Assembly: GCA_942492125.1 (NCBI GenBank)
Contig: CALODM010000017.1
Span: 310,001-374,000, forward strand
Origin: BCD1 sp942492125
GTDB taxonomy: Bacteria; Bacteroidota; Bacteroidia; Chitinophagales; Saprospiraceae
Reading direction: 5' to 3'
DNA: 64,000 bases
Of the stretch, positions 9,161 to 16,868 are shown piece after piece (position 1 is the first letter of the stretch; the number at the start of each line of letters is the position of its first letter). The position numbers and the translations under genes are program-made. The notes beneath the pieces were generated by a model. That model did no database searches, was not told the origin of the DNA, and saw only the letters and a program-made list of their open reading frames with translations.

Positions 9161-9213
9161 AAACCTATCACCTACTCCACTTACTCATAACCCCCCTGAG
9201 ATTTACCCAGCGT

Positions 9214-9705
9214 TTAAATCTTAACTACCTTAAAGTTCCTTTCAAAATTTTGATTGTAACACCTTACAAAATAACTTCCTGGTACATATTCCTTTAAGGA
9301 AATTATTGCTTTCCCCCGGGTTTCCGATTTTGAAACAGAATCTCTTTTAATTAACCTTCCCAGGCAATCAAAAATTTCAATTTTAACCACACCATCCACA
9401 TCAAAGTCGTCATCTATTTCAATGATCAGATTTTCTTCCGTAGGGTTAGGGTAAAGTTTAATACCCCCTGCAGCAATATCAGCTGTGTTATTTACAACAT
9501 CAAATTCAAGCTCTACTGTTTCTTCATAAAAACAGACCCCTGAAATATATCTTACGACAATCATATAAGTCCCGGGTGCTAAATCGGCAAATGTGTTATT
9601 ATCAACAAAACTCATTCCTCCATCAATGCTGTATTCATAGGGTTCCAACTCACCAGTAGGGTTGATGGCAATAATACCATCGGAGGCATTCTCATGCGGA
9701 AGCAT
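9214..9705 (-). CDS. SprB-like repeat plus T9SS sorting domain, 3' part of frameshifted gene
   Basis: This is the C-terminal piece of the secreted ATP-binding protein encoded at 9692-12922. It starts inside an SprB-like repeat (NASDGIIAINPTGELEPYEY, then LAPGTYMIVVRY) and ends with a T9SS type A sorting domain (LYPNPTEENLIIEID ... FERNFKVVKI). The two fragments overlap by 14 bp in different frames. The overlap region reads AATGCTTCCGCATGAG followed by AATGCCTCCGATGG, so either one extra base or a 16-bp imperfect duplication broke the frame. Joined, the protein would read TTTNAS...NASDGI and have about 1240 residues. Confidence 0.75.
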   Translation of the reverse strand: MLPHENASDGIIAINPTGELEPYEYSIDGGMSFVDNNTFADLAPGTYMIVVRYISGVCFYEETVELEFDVVNNTADIAAGGIKLYPNPTEENLIIEIDDDFDVDGVVKIEIFDCLGRLIKRDSVSKSETRGKAIISLKEYVPGSYFVRCYNQNFERNFKVVKI

Positions 9706-12700
9706 TTGTAGTTGTTACTTCAGCAGAGAAAAAACAACCATCTCCAAGACAAAATATTTCTTCTGCCTTACTGTCGAACACACCGTCATGGGCAACCAGC
9801 GGATCCCCGGAGGCATTCAATACAAAGAAGTTCCCAATGCCATAGTCACAACAAAGCCCATCCCCATAAGAATCCAGCACGATCAACTTAAAACAAGAAC
9901 CATAATCCACACAAATATCTTCATAAATGCCATCAGATCCGGGATCTAAACTTCCTGAGGCTACCAGTTCATTTTTAAGTTCATCAAACAATTGCCAGGA
10001 TGTTTCCTGGGGGTAATCATCTGCATTGATAATCAGGGTAATATTGTCGTAATTAGAATCCAGGTTGGTACTAAAGGAGGAATGATTATTATCAACAATA
10101 GCATCCTGTTGTCCATTTACCCTCAGTAAGTTTAAGACGATCTGGTTATCATTTTGTTGGAGATTTTCGGTCACCGTGACCCCTACAACAGCCTCTGTTG
10201 CGTAAGGGATATTGAAATCATATATGAAGGTATCTACCGCTACTCCATTAACCCCGACTTCAATCTCTGTTTCGAAAAAAGTAGCTTCTCCATAGTTGGT
10301 GACTTTGGCCGTAACATCTACCATGTTACCACATTTGGCAATTCCCTGAGCTTGAGAAATCCCCCCTTCCAGCAGGTGGAGTTTACTCAAAACAACATTC
10401 AAGGTATCATTGCCTCTGTACCCGTCATCCGGGTGTGCAACAATTACCTCAAGATCATAATCGCCAATGGTTGAAAAATCCTGAGGGACGGTGAATTGGT
10501 ATTCAGCGGCACTTTGGGCGGCGAGTTCCTCTCCAATTTCCAGGGAATCGACAGCCTGACCTTCTACAAAGAGGTAAATTTTAAAATCATTCATGTCTTT
10601 TAACCCCTGATTTTCAATACTTACGGAAACCAGTTCAGCATCTCCCAAAGTGGAAGCATTTTGAGGGTTTGTGACATCAACTACCGCCAAATCATAGGTC
10701 GCTTTTATATTTGCCCAAAAGGAGACCCAGGGTCTTGCCTGCTTGATGATCAATTGATTTTCAGCAGTCACCTTATACTCTATATCCATCCCAAATCCTT
10801 CTGCACCCACTACATTGTATAGAATGGCAAATTCATCGTGGATTACCCGCAGGTATGCCCTCATTTGTTCCAGGTATTCTTCGCCCAACACCAATTCGTC
10901 CTCCGCTACCAAATTAGATCTCCTTAAAATAAAATACCCTTCATCAGGATCTTCATACAGCAAGATTTCTTCCGGGATTGCATTAGCGTCAGGATTGGTG
11001 ATCAAGGATTCCCCTACCTGGGTATTGAGGTAAAAAGTTTCCTCCGTTTGATAAATCGGATCAATACTTACTCCTACACCATTGGACAACTCATCTTCGT
11101 AATTGGGATGGCACAAAACGCCCATGGCAGCAATGAGATGATCAACCCGGTAAAAGTCCCGTTCATCAAAAGCCCTGAAGTTCCACATACTGGCATATAC
11201 CTGTTTGATCGATTTGGAAATGTGTCCTTCCCAAGGATGCTGTGTCTTGGATGTATACAATCCGGCACCACTAAACCCGGGTAAATCCTCATTATTGGTA
11301 CTTGACCGGCACCGTATTGAAGTCCCTTCCGGCCAGGTTTCATGCATGGCCTGTAATTCATCCAGCATCCACTGAGGCATATCGGCATCTTTGATCTCAT
11401 CTCTAAAATCCTTGAGCCTATCGATCCGTGTTTCCAGGTCATTGATAAAATCGGGATCGGATATCATGGCTTCCACATCATCATAGAACCCATTGTATTT
11501 CATAAACTCATCATAAAAATAAAAGGGCACTCCGAAGCCATCGGGAATGGTCCCTTCCGGGAATCCGAATGTCCTCATCGTTGCGACATTGGCACACTTG
11601 GCACCAAAGGCATCGGACATTTCAAATCCGATGGAATCCAGGGGTAAAATACCGGTCTGCGTCAAATCCCGTTCGGGTATTTGTTCTTCTGTTGGCCGGA
11701 TATTTTCATACCATTGATTCACTTCATCGAGACTCGCTTCTCTTATACAATATCTGTCTTGTTCTACCTTATAGTATATGTAATTGCCTAATAAACTGGC
11801 TATGGAATCTGTTTCAAGAGGATCCCTGATATAAGCATTAGGCACATTATCCTGAATGGCCCTCAGGTTGACATGCGACAAGGGCGTTTGGATAACAGAG
11901 GTTATGATACCGCCTACCCTCGGCAATGAGTTGGGCAGGGCATCATATAAAACGATGTCTCTCGAATTGGGGTTTTCATCCAATGCCATATGTCTGAAAA
12001 AGCCATATCCTTCCGCCTGATTAAACGGCAGGAAATCTACATCGGCAAAATATTCAGATTCCACCACAACATTTATTCTCGACCCTTCATAATCATCGGA
12101 ATAAAAATTGAAATAATCGGATTCTCCGCCGTTGCCGATAAAATGCTGGAAGTTATTTCGAAGGAAGGGCAAATTCGCTGCCAAAAGCTCAAATGTTCTG
12201 CGGGTATGTTCAAAGGAATAGGAATAGCCAAAGGAATAATTAAACGAATAGCTTCCGATGACGCCATTGGGGAGGATCTCATTCGGATTATATACGATCT
12301 CGCCGGAAACGATATCATCGCCCTCTGTATCAATTGTCGCATAAAAATTGGCATGGATATAGTGCGTTTCACTATTGATAAAATATATTTCAGGGGTATC
12401 TGAATCCTGATTGAGAATGGCAAACTTCACGAACTCCTGTTCATTGAGGAACGGGGCCCAGGGGATCTCATCGTATATGACAGCTAAATCAGAAAAAACC
12501 GCATGACTGGAAATTGAAGTTACTCCGTCATAAAAGGGTACTGCTGCTGCAAAGTTAAGAGGAGATAGGGTCGGCATATTATTAAACTCGGCAATATCAT
12601 CAATGCCATCTCCATCCGCATCTTCCGGATTGCCCATGGGGTAAGCTGTCACTTTATAGTTTTGAAGCGGGTAGGCTGCCAGCGGTTCAGCAATGATCAA

Positions 12701-12922
12701 ATTCCCATCGACACCCATCGTCATCGAGGTAATGGACTCATAAGCTAAACCGGGTTCATGTTGCGCCGTTAACAAATAATATTGATCCGCCTGCGCTTCA
12801 ATTTCCAATTGGACCTGGCCAAAGCTATTTACGGAATAATTTTGAATGGGAACAATTTGGGCGACGCAAATATTGGAAATGGCTACTAAAAAACCCAGCG
12901 TAGAAATAATTGCTTTAATCAT
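9692..12922 (-). CDS. Secreted protein with PPDK-type ATP-binding (PEP/pyruvate-binding) domain, 5' part
   Basis: The start at 12922 places a signal peptide at the N terminus (MIKAIISTLGFLVAISNICV); the upstream ATG at 12970 only adds 16 residues. After a thrombospondin-type-3-like calcium loop (DADGDGIDDIAEF, about residue 100) comes a region resembling the swivelling phosphohistidine domain of PEP-utilising enzymes (GGIITSVIQTPLSHVNLRAI). It is followed by a clear PPDK N-terminal ATP-grasp-like domain (GAKCANVATMRTFGFPEG, IRCRSSTNNEDLPGFSGAGL, and the end motif IIKQARPWV). Two CARDB-like domains and an SprB-like repeat follow. Such enzymes are normally cytosolic, so an ATP-binding domain on a T9SS substrate is unusual. 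Catalysis outside the cell is unproven. Confidence 0.8.
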   Translation of the reverse strand: MIKAIISTLGFLVAISNICVAQIVPIQNYSVNSFGQVQLEIEAQADQYYLLTAQHEPGLAYESITSMTMGVDGNLIIAEPLAAYPLQNYKVTAYPMGNPEDADGDGIDDIAEFNNMPTLSPLNFAAAVPFYDGVTSISSHAVFSDLAVIYDEIPWAPFLNEQEFVKFAILNQDSDTPEIYFINSETHYIHANFYATIDTEGDDIVSGEIVYNPNEILPNGVIGSYSFNYSFGYSYSFEHTRRTFELLAANLPFLRNNFQHFIGNGGESDYFNFYSDDYEGSRINVVVESEYFADVDFLPFNQAEGYGFFRHMALDENPNSRDIVLYDALPNSLPRVGGIITSVIQTPLSHVNLRAIQDNVPNAYIRDPLETDSIASLLGNYIYYKVEQDRYCIREASLDEVNQWYENIRPTEEQIPERDLTQTGILPLDSIGFEMSDAFGAKCANVATMRTFGFPEGTIPDGFGVPFYFYDEFMKYNGFYDDVEAMISDPDFINDLETRIDRLKDFRDEIKDADMPQWMLDELQAMHETWPEGTSIRCRSSTNNEDLPGFSGAGLYTSKTQHPWEGHISKSIKQVYASMWNFRAFDERDFYRVDHLIAAMGVLCHPNYEDELSNGVGVSIDPIYQTEETFYLNTQVGESLITNPDANAIPEEILLYEDPDEGYFILRRSNLVAEDELVLGEEYLEQMRAYLRVIHDEFAILYNVVGAEGFGMDIEYKVTAENQLIIKQARPWVSFWANIKATYDLAVVDVTNPQNASTLGDAELVSVSIENQGLKDMNDFKIYLFVEGQAVDSLEIGEELAAQSAAEYQFTVPQDFSTIGDYDLEVIVAHPDDGYRGNDTLNVVLSKLHLLEGGISQAQGIAKCGNMVDVTAKVTNYGEATFFETEIEVGVNGVAVDTFIYDFNIPYATEAVVGVTVTENLQQNDNQIVLNLLRVNGQQDAIVDNNHSSFSTNLDSNYDNITLIINADDYPQETSWQLFDELKNELVASGSLDPGSDGIYEDICVDYGSCFKLIVLDSYGDGLCCDYGIGNFFVLNASGDPLVAHDGVFDSKAEEIFCLGDGCFFSAEVTTTNASA

Positions 12923-13055
12923 CAGATTTCGTTTTGCAATGACGAAGAAAATAGAATTGTCGTGGTTCAATTACATGCGGGAAGATCTGGCAACAGGTTG
13001 GGCATTCCATTGGTTCAATAATAGCAAAATTTTCTTTATTTATACTGATATTTTT

Positions 13056-13156
13056 CTTTATTTACCTTATTTGTATTGGTGCTAATTTTTTTAATTCAAA
13101 AATAACGGGTTAAGCGTCTGATAATCAATATACTAAAAGGGAAGTGCGGCTTTTTT
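13056..13156. repeat. 101-bp direct repeat, copy 1
   Basis: The sequence matches 13690-13790 at 99 of 101 positions by eye (differences: ggtgCtaa/ggtgTtaa and gggAagtg/gggGagtg... region). The flanks of the two copies differ. The 5' half of the unit can be read as a hydrophobic C-terminal segment (LFTLFVLVLIFLIQK, stop). Confidence 0.9.
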
Positions 13157-13500
13157 ATAAACAAGAATGTGCCTAAGTACTGGAAAACAAGAGGTTTTCC
13201 AAAGAAGTTATTTTTAAACGTCTGCCGGAACCGATCCTGTCTGCTGCTGGCTTTGCCAGGCAGGCGGAAAGGCTTGTGTTTTCCGGCAAAGCTTCCCGAT
13301 ACTTTATGTGCGGGACAGGCTTTGGAAAGTACTGGGAGGAACTCAGAGGAAGGTAGTGACGATCACCTTGATCGTGCACCGCAAGAATATTATGCGTAAA
13401 CTCGTGGTCTGTAATACAGCAGGCGTGATCAAAGTTTACTGTCGGTATGGTTGGAAATAATTTTAATTTTTCGTTTCTTTATTTTTAAATAAGTAATGAT
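13157..13500. other. Non-coding or decayed stretch between the direct repeats
   Basis: No intact gene is visible. Short frames give gene-like sequence (for example ASRYFMCGTGFGKYWEELRG around 13290-13350), but each is closed quickly. A hairpin-like GC-rich block lies at about 13235-13275 and a CGATCA-CCT-TGATCG palindrome at about 13360. It looks like degraded coding or insertion debris. Confidence 0.35.
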
Positions 13501-13680
13501 ATGAAAGACGTAGATAATTTTTTAAAAGGAAATATTGAAGATAAGGAGGTTGATGAGAGTATTAGAAAACTAATTACTGCAAAAATGGATAGGGATAAAA
13601 AAAGGAGGTGGTCTAAAATATTAAAAGAGGTTCATGGCATTGAAAAACCAGAGGATATTAAAAAAAAAGAAAACGAATAG
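13501..13680 (+). CDS. Small charged protein, probably the N-terminal part of a frameshifted membrane protein
   Basis: The frame encodes 59 residues, rich in Lys, Glu and Asp (MKDVDNFLKGNIEDKEVDES, then KKRRWSKILKEVHGIEKPED), with no signal peptide. It ends after a run of nine A. Adding one A joins it to a basic stop-transfer stretch and a strong transmembrane helix (KKRKRIVFLALFTLF, then VLVLIFLIQK) encoded in the start of repeat copy 2, giving an about 80-residue tail-anchored protein. Similar charged-then-transmembrane starts occur in Bacteroidota TPR/CHAT and anti-sigma-like proteins, but no family can be named. A copy of the transmembrane end is also present at 13056. Confidence 0.45.
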   Translation: MKDVDNFLKGNIEDKEVDESIRKLITAKMDRDKKRRWSKILKEVHGIEKPEDIKKKENE

Positions 13681-13689
13681 TTTTCCTGG

Positions 13690-13790
13690 CTTTATTTACC
13701 TTATTTGTATTGGTGTTAATTTTTTTAATTCAAAAATAACGGGTTAAGCGTCTGATAATCAATATACTAAAAGGGAGGTGCGGCTTTTTT
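13690..13790. repeat. 101-bp direct repeat, copy 2
   Basis: Second copy of the 13056-13156 unit, 634 bp downstream, immediately after the small charged gene. It contains the putative transmembrane coding end plus about 50 bp of non-coding sequence ending in CGGCTTTTTT. Confidence 0.9.
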
Positions 13791-14556
13791 CTTAATGAGT
13801 TGTTAAAAATACCTGCTTTTGGGTATGATTTTCCCTGATTTTTCACTTATATTTGCATTCACAATAATTACGAGACAATAGCAACGAGTTTTCACATGAC
13901 CTAAATTGAAGCTTACTACTTTACACCGATATTGAAACAGAGTTTTACCCTGAATAGCGACTTAAGAGAAAAACCATTTTTATATTGCATATTTTGATTG
14001 AATAGTTTACCTTTGCAGCATTACTTTACAATCATTAATCCCATGATAATTAAAAGTTACTCCGTACAGCACCGGTCGGTGCCTGTGTTTGATTCTCCTG
14101 TGAAAAAGAATAAGTTTGTTTTAGTATACCTGTGATGTAGGTGATTTGCACGTGATGTTTTAGTCAGATGGACTACTGCTTCCCGTGATTTTTTTGTTTG
14201 AATAATCTCGACCTTAAAAATATAGGCATCGCAAAAAGTTGCGGTGTTCAATTTGAAATATAAAAAAGCATGTTTGACATATGATATGGCGACATGCGAT
14301 AATTCGTAAAGATTTTCCAGAGTTTTGACAGACTTTCCATAATCATGAAATAACGACCTAAATCAAGCGTCTGTCCGGCTCAACACACGCAATACGCAAC
14401 ACACACACTTTTACGGAAAAAACCGCTGCTTTGGCCGTTCTGCGTCCGGGGCGGACTGTGTGCCGTAAATACACACTCAGGATATAGGCTATAAATACTT
14501 TAGCATATTATCATAATCTTTTTTTTAACCTAATTTTTTTAACAAATTGTAATCTT
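13791..14556 (+). other. Long upstream region / probable structured leader of the HYR-dockerin gene
   Basis: No gene is supported in these 766 bp. The best promoter match lies at 13985-14015, which would give a leader of roughly 530 nt. That stretch contains several self-complementary pieces: GCACCG-GT-CGGTGC (about 14061), GTCCG-GGG-CGGAC (about 14445-14457), and TTTACGG (about 14410) facing CCGTAAA (about 14463). A second, poorer promoter-like box (TACTTTAG, about 14498) lies 50 bp before the ATG. Confidence 0.35.
13985..14015 (+). promoter_or_regulatory. Bacteroidota-type promoter candidate
   Basis: TTG at 13985-13987, then a 20-bp spacer, then TACCTTTG at 14008-14015, which fits the TAnnTTTG consensus fully. 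It points toward the HYR-dockerin gene at 14557. Confidence 0.45.
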
Positions 14557-16503
14557 ATGGGAAAAACGAATTTTACTTTCGTTCAACGACTACTCGTCGT
14601 TGTGACCATGTTGGCATTTGGCTTTACGCAAAATGCCTTCGCCCAGCCAGCTAACGATCTCTGCGGTGACGCAGCTACTCTAGCTTGGGGGGGTTCTGTT
14701 AATGGTACTACAGTGAATGCTACATTTGATAATGTAGGTTTTTGTGGTACCACAAATACTGCTCCTGGTGTTTGGTACGAATTTACGGTACCAGGCGGTG
14801 GTGGTGTTTATACCATTGATCTATCTACCTGTGACCAGGCAGGCTATGACACTAAAATAACTGTCCTGGCAGGCGGTTGTGGTGTGCTTGACTGTGTTGG
14901 CGGTAATGATGATGGTGGCGGATGTGTCGGTTTCACTTCGTTACTTAACGACATTGTGGTAATGTCTGGCCAGACTTACCAGGTTCTTGTACATGGTTTT
15001 AGCTCCGCGACAGGTGCTTTCACCTTGTCCATGGAAGACATCCAGGGACCATTCCTCACGCCAGCTAATGATGAGTGTGGAGACGCTACGGTACTCGCTG
15101 GTGCTGGTGTAACCGCCGGTTCTACTGTCAACAGTTCTGCTGACGGTGTACCTGTTTGTGATGGTCAATCACAAACTTCACCAGGTGTATGGTACACATT
15201 CACAGCTGAGCTTACCGGTACCGCTGTTTTCAGCACTTGTGGTTCAATTGACCTCGGAGGCCTTGATGGTAAATTGATGGCTTACTCCGGTGGTTGTGGT
15301 GCATTTGTATGTGAGGCTGGTAATGACGATGCTTTCGCAGACGGATGCAACATTTTTGATGCCGAAATTGCCTTCGACGTTACTGCCGGTGAGCAGTATT
15401 GGGTACTGGTGAGTGGTTTCGGTTCTGATGTAGGAGACTTTATTCTTTCTTACAACCTTCCTGCTCCTGTTGTTAACGGAGATGATGAGTGTAAAGAAGC
15501 TACCAATCCTGTAGTTTCCAACATTGAAGGTACTTCTGCTACTTTCTCCTGGACATCTACCAACTTACCTGTTAACGATCACTGCTGGAATTTCTACATT
15601 GGAAATACAGGCTACGACTGTGACGAAAATGAAGAATTCATTGGCGCTACAGTATGTTTCATCGCCGGACAGGTTTCTTCCAACAACCCATTGGTAACCG
15701 TTACCGGTTTGAATACAGCTACCGGTGTTGTTACTGTTGACGTTGAAGGTCTGCAGCCAGGTACAAGCTACTGCTTTAACATCCTGGAAACTTGTGATGG
15801 TATTCCTCAGGACAACGATCACGACTGTGATGACTGGGCTACTGGTGATGACGAAGACAACGCATGTTTCAACACTTTCGACGATCCTTACGTAGTTGAG
15901 GTTGATACTCAGATGCCTACTTGTCCATTTGGTTCTGCCGGCCCTGCTGGTATTGATGATGGTAGCTTTACCATTACTTTGACGGATAGTCCTACTTGTG
16001 ATGGATTATTTGATATCGTAGTTAACAACCCTACTGCTGACCTTACACCTACAGAATACCTTGGTGTAACTGCTGAGGACGGACCATTTGTATTTGATGG
16101 TGCTCAGGGTGGTTTTACTTATGATGTAACTATTAATGAAATTAGCGATTGCGCTCCTTCCAACGATCCTGTTAATCTGGATATTTTGGTACCAGACGGA
16201 GTTGATATGATAGCTCCTGAGTGGGTGATCACGGATATCCTTGGTAATATTATTGCCAGTACAGCTGATGGAGTTGGTTTCCCTGATGGTGTTACTGACT
16301 TAGGTGTATATGAGTTGCCGGAAGGTAGCTGTCAGTACCAGCAGGTTTACTTCGCAAGAGGTATTGATAACTGTGATGGTATGATCACCGATCCTAACGC
16401 TTTGGTGGCTTCTCCGGATTCTGAAGACAATTACTACTGGATCTTGGACCATTGGTGGTTTACCCAGCTTCAGGTAACAATGTTATTCCTAACACTCAGG
16501 TGA
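14557..16503 (+). CDS. HYR-dockerin-cohesin surface protein, 5' fragment
   Basis: This is the first fragment of a gene that runs to 22262 and would encode about 2566 residues once five one-base insertions are removed. The signal peptide is clear (residues 1-29, ending QNAFA-Q). Two related ~135-residue beta domains follow (starting PANDLCGDAATL near residue 30 and PANDECGDATVL near 169), each with GVWYEFT/GVWYTFT and VLVHGF/VLVSGF motifs, like the PPC-type domains that open many Bacteroidota surface proteins. A fibronectin-III-like domain begins near residue 310. Many paired cysteines are present, consistent with an extracellular protein. Codons look strongly biased (AAC, GGT, GCT, TTG), hinting at high expression. 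The frame is lost near 16450. Confidence 0.75.
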   Translation: MGKTNFTFVQRLLVVVTMLAFGFTQNAFAQPANDLCGDAATLAWGGSVNGTTVNATFDNVGFCGTTNTAPGVWYEFTVPGGGGVYTIDLSTCDQAGYDTKITVLAGGCGVLDCVGGNDDGGGCVGFTSLLNDIVVMSGQTYQVLVHGFSSATGAFTLSMEDIQGPFLTPANDECGDATVLAGAGVTAGSTVNSSADGVPVCDGQSQTSPGVWYTFTAELTGTAVFSTCGSIDLGGLDGKLMAYSGGCGAFVCEAGNDDAFADGCNIFDAEIAFDVTAGEQYWVLVSGFGSDVGDFILSYNLPAPVVNGDDECKEATNPVVSNIEGTSATFSWTSTNLPVNDHCWNFYIGNTGYDCDENEEFIGATVCFIAGQVSSNNPLVTVTGLNTATGVVTVDVEGLQPGTSYCFNILETCDGIPQDNDHDCDDWATGDDEDNACFNTFDDPYVVEVDTQMPTCPFGSAGPAGIDDGSFTITLTDSPTCDGLFDIVVNNPTADLTPTEYLGVTAEDGPFVFDGAQGGFTYDVTINEISDCAPSNDPVNLDILVPDGVDMIAPEWVITDILGNIIASTADGVGFPDGVTDLGVYELPEGSCQYQQVYFARGIDNCDGMITDPNALVASPDSEDNYYWILDHWWFTQLQVTMLFLTLR

Positions 16504-16841
16504 TCGTTACTTCTGATGGTGACGGCATCTATGCTATTGATGTGAACTGGGCTGCTGGTCAGACCGGATTTGCATTGAATATGTCTGACGCTGTTGGAAA
16601 CGGTGCTGCAACTAATGTATTTCCTGGAGGCGATTCTTCTGGTCAGTTCAACGATGCCTTGTGGTTGCTTAACTTCATGGATGAATACAATGATCCAGAA
16701 GTAGTTATCGTTGGTATCAACAACGTAACTGTTCCTGCTTGTGCAGAGTCAAGAGAGGTAACAATGACAGTTTATGTTGACGATCTTTGTGATCAGTTGA
16801 TCGATTATGATAACCTTGCAGTTGAATTCTTTAGGAGGTGA
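16452..16841 (+). CDS. HYR-dockerin-cohesin surface protein, middle fragment
   Basis: This piece continues the protein begun at 14557: VVYPASGNNVIPNTQVIVTS, then IYAIDVNWAAGQTGFALNMS, then a new Ig-like strand set ending DYDNLAVEF. Its apparent TTG start is only the point where the frame becomes open. Just upstream, the reading ILD-IGGLP-ASGNNVIP is recovered by dropping one C near 16450 and one C near 16463. At its end, removing one T at 16828-16832 continues the protein as EFLGGEVSIEAV. It is a fragment rather than a separate gene. Confidence 0.7.
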   Translation: MVVYPASGNNVIPNTQVIVTSDGDGIYAIDVNWAAGQTGFALNMSDAVGNGAATNVFPGGDSSGQFNDALWLLNFMDEYNDPEVVIVGINNVTVPACAESREVTMTVYVDDLCDQLIDYDNLAVEFFRR

Positions 16842-16868
16842 AGTCTCAATTGAAGCTGTACTTCTTCT

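Noticed and set aside
9692..9705. Programmed frameshift in the secreted ATP-binding protein gene
   Set aside because: There is no slippery heptamer at the overlap, and other genes in the window show ordinary indels of similar kind.
13169..13399. Open frames of 68-76 residues on both strands between the direct repeats
   Set aside because: Sequence is proline/cysteine-rich and matches no family; hairpin-like DNA suggests non-coding or decayed sequence.
14050..14110. tRNA-like sequence near a GCACCG/CGGTGC hairpin
   Set aside because: No cloverleaf can be built and the T-arm consensus is absent.
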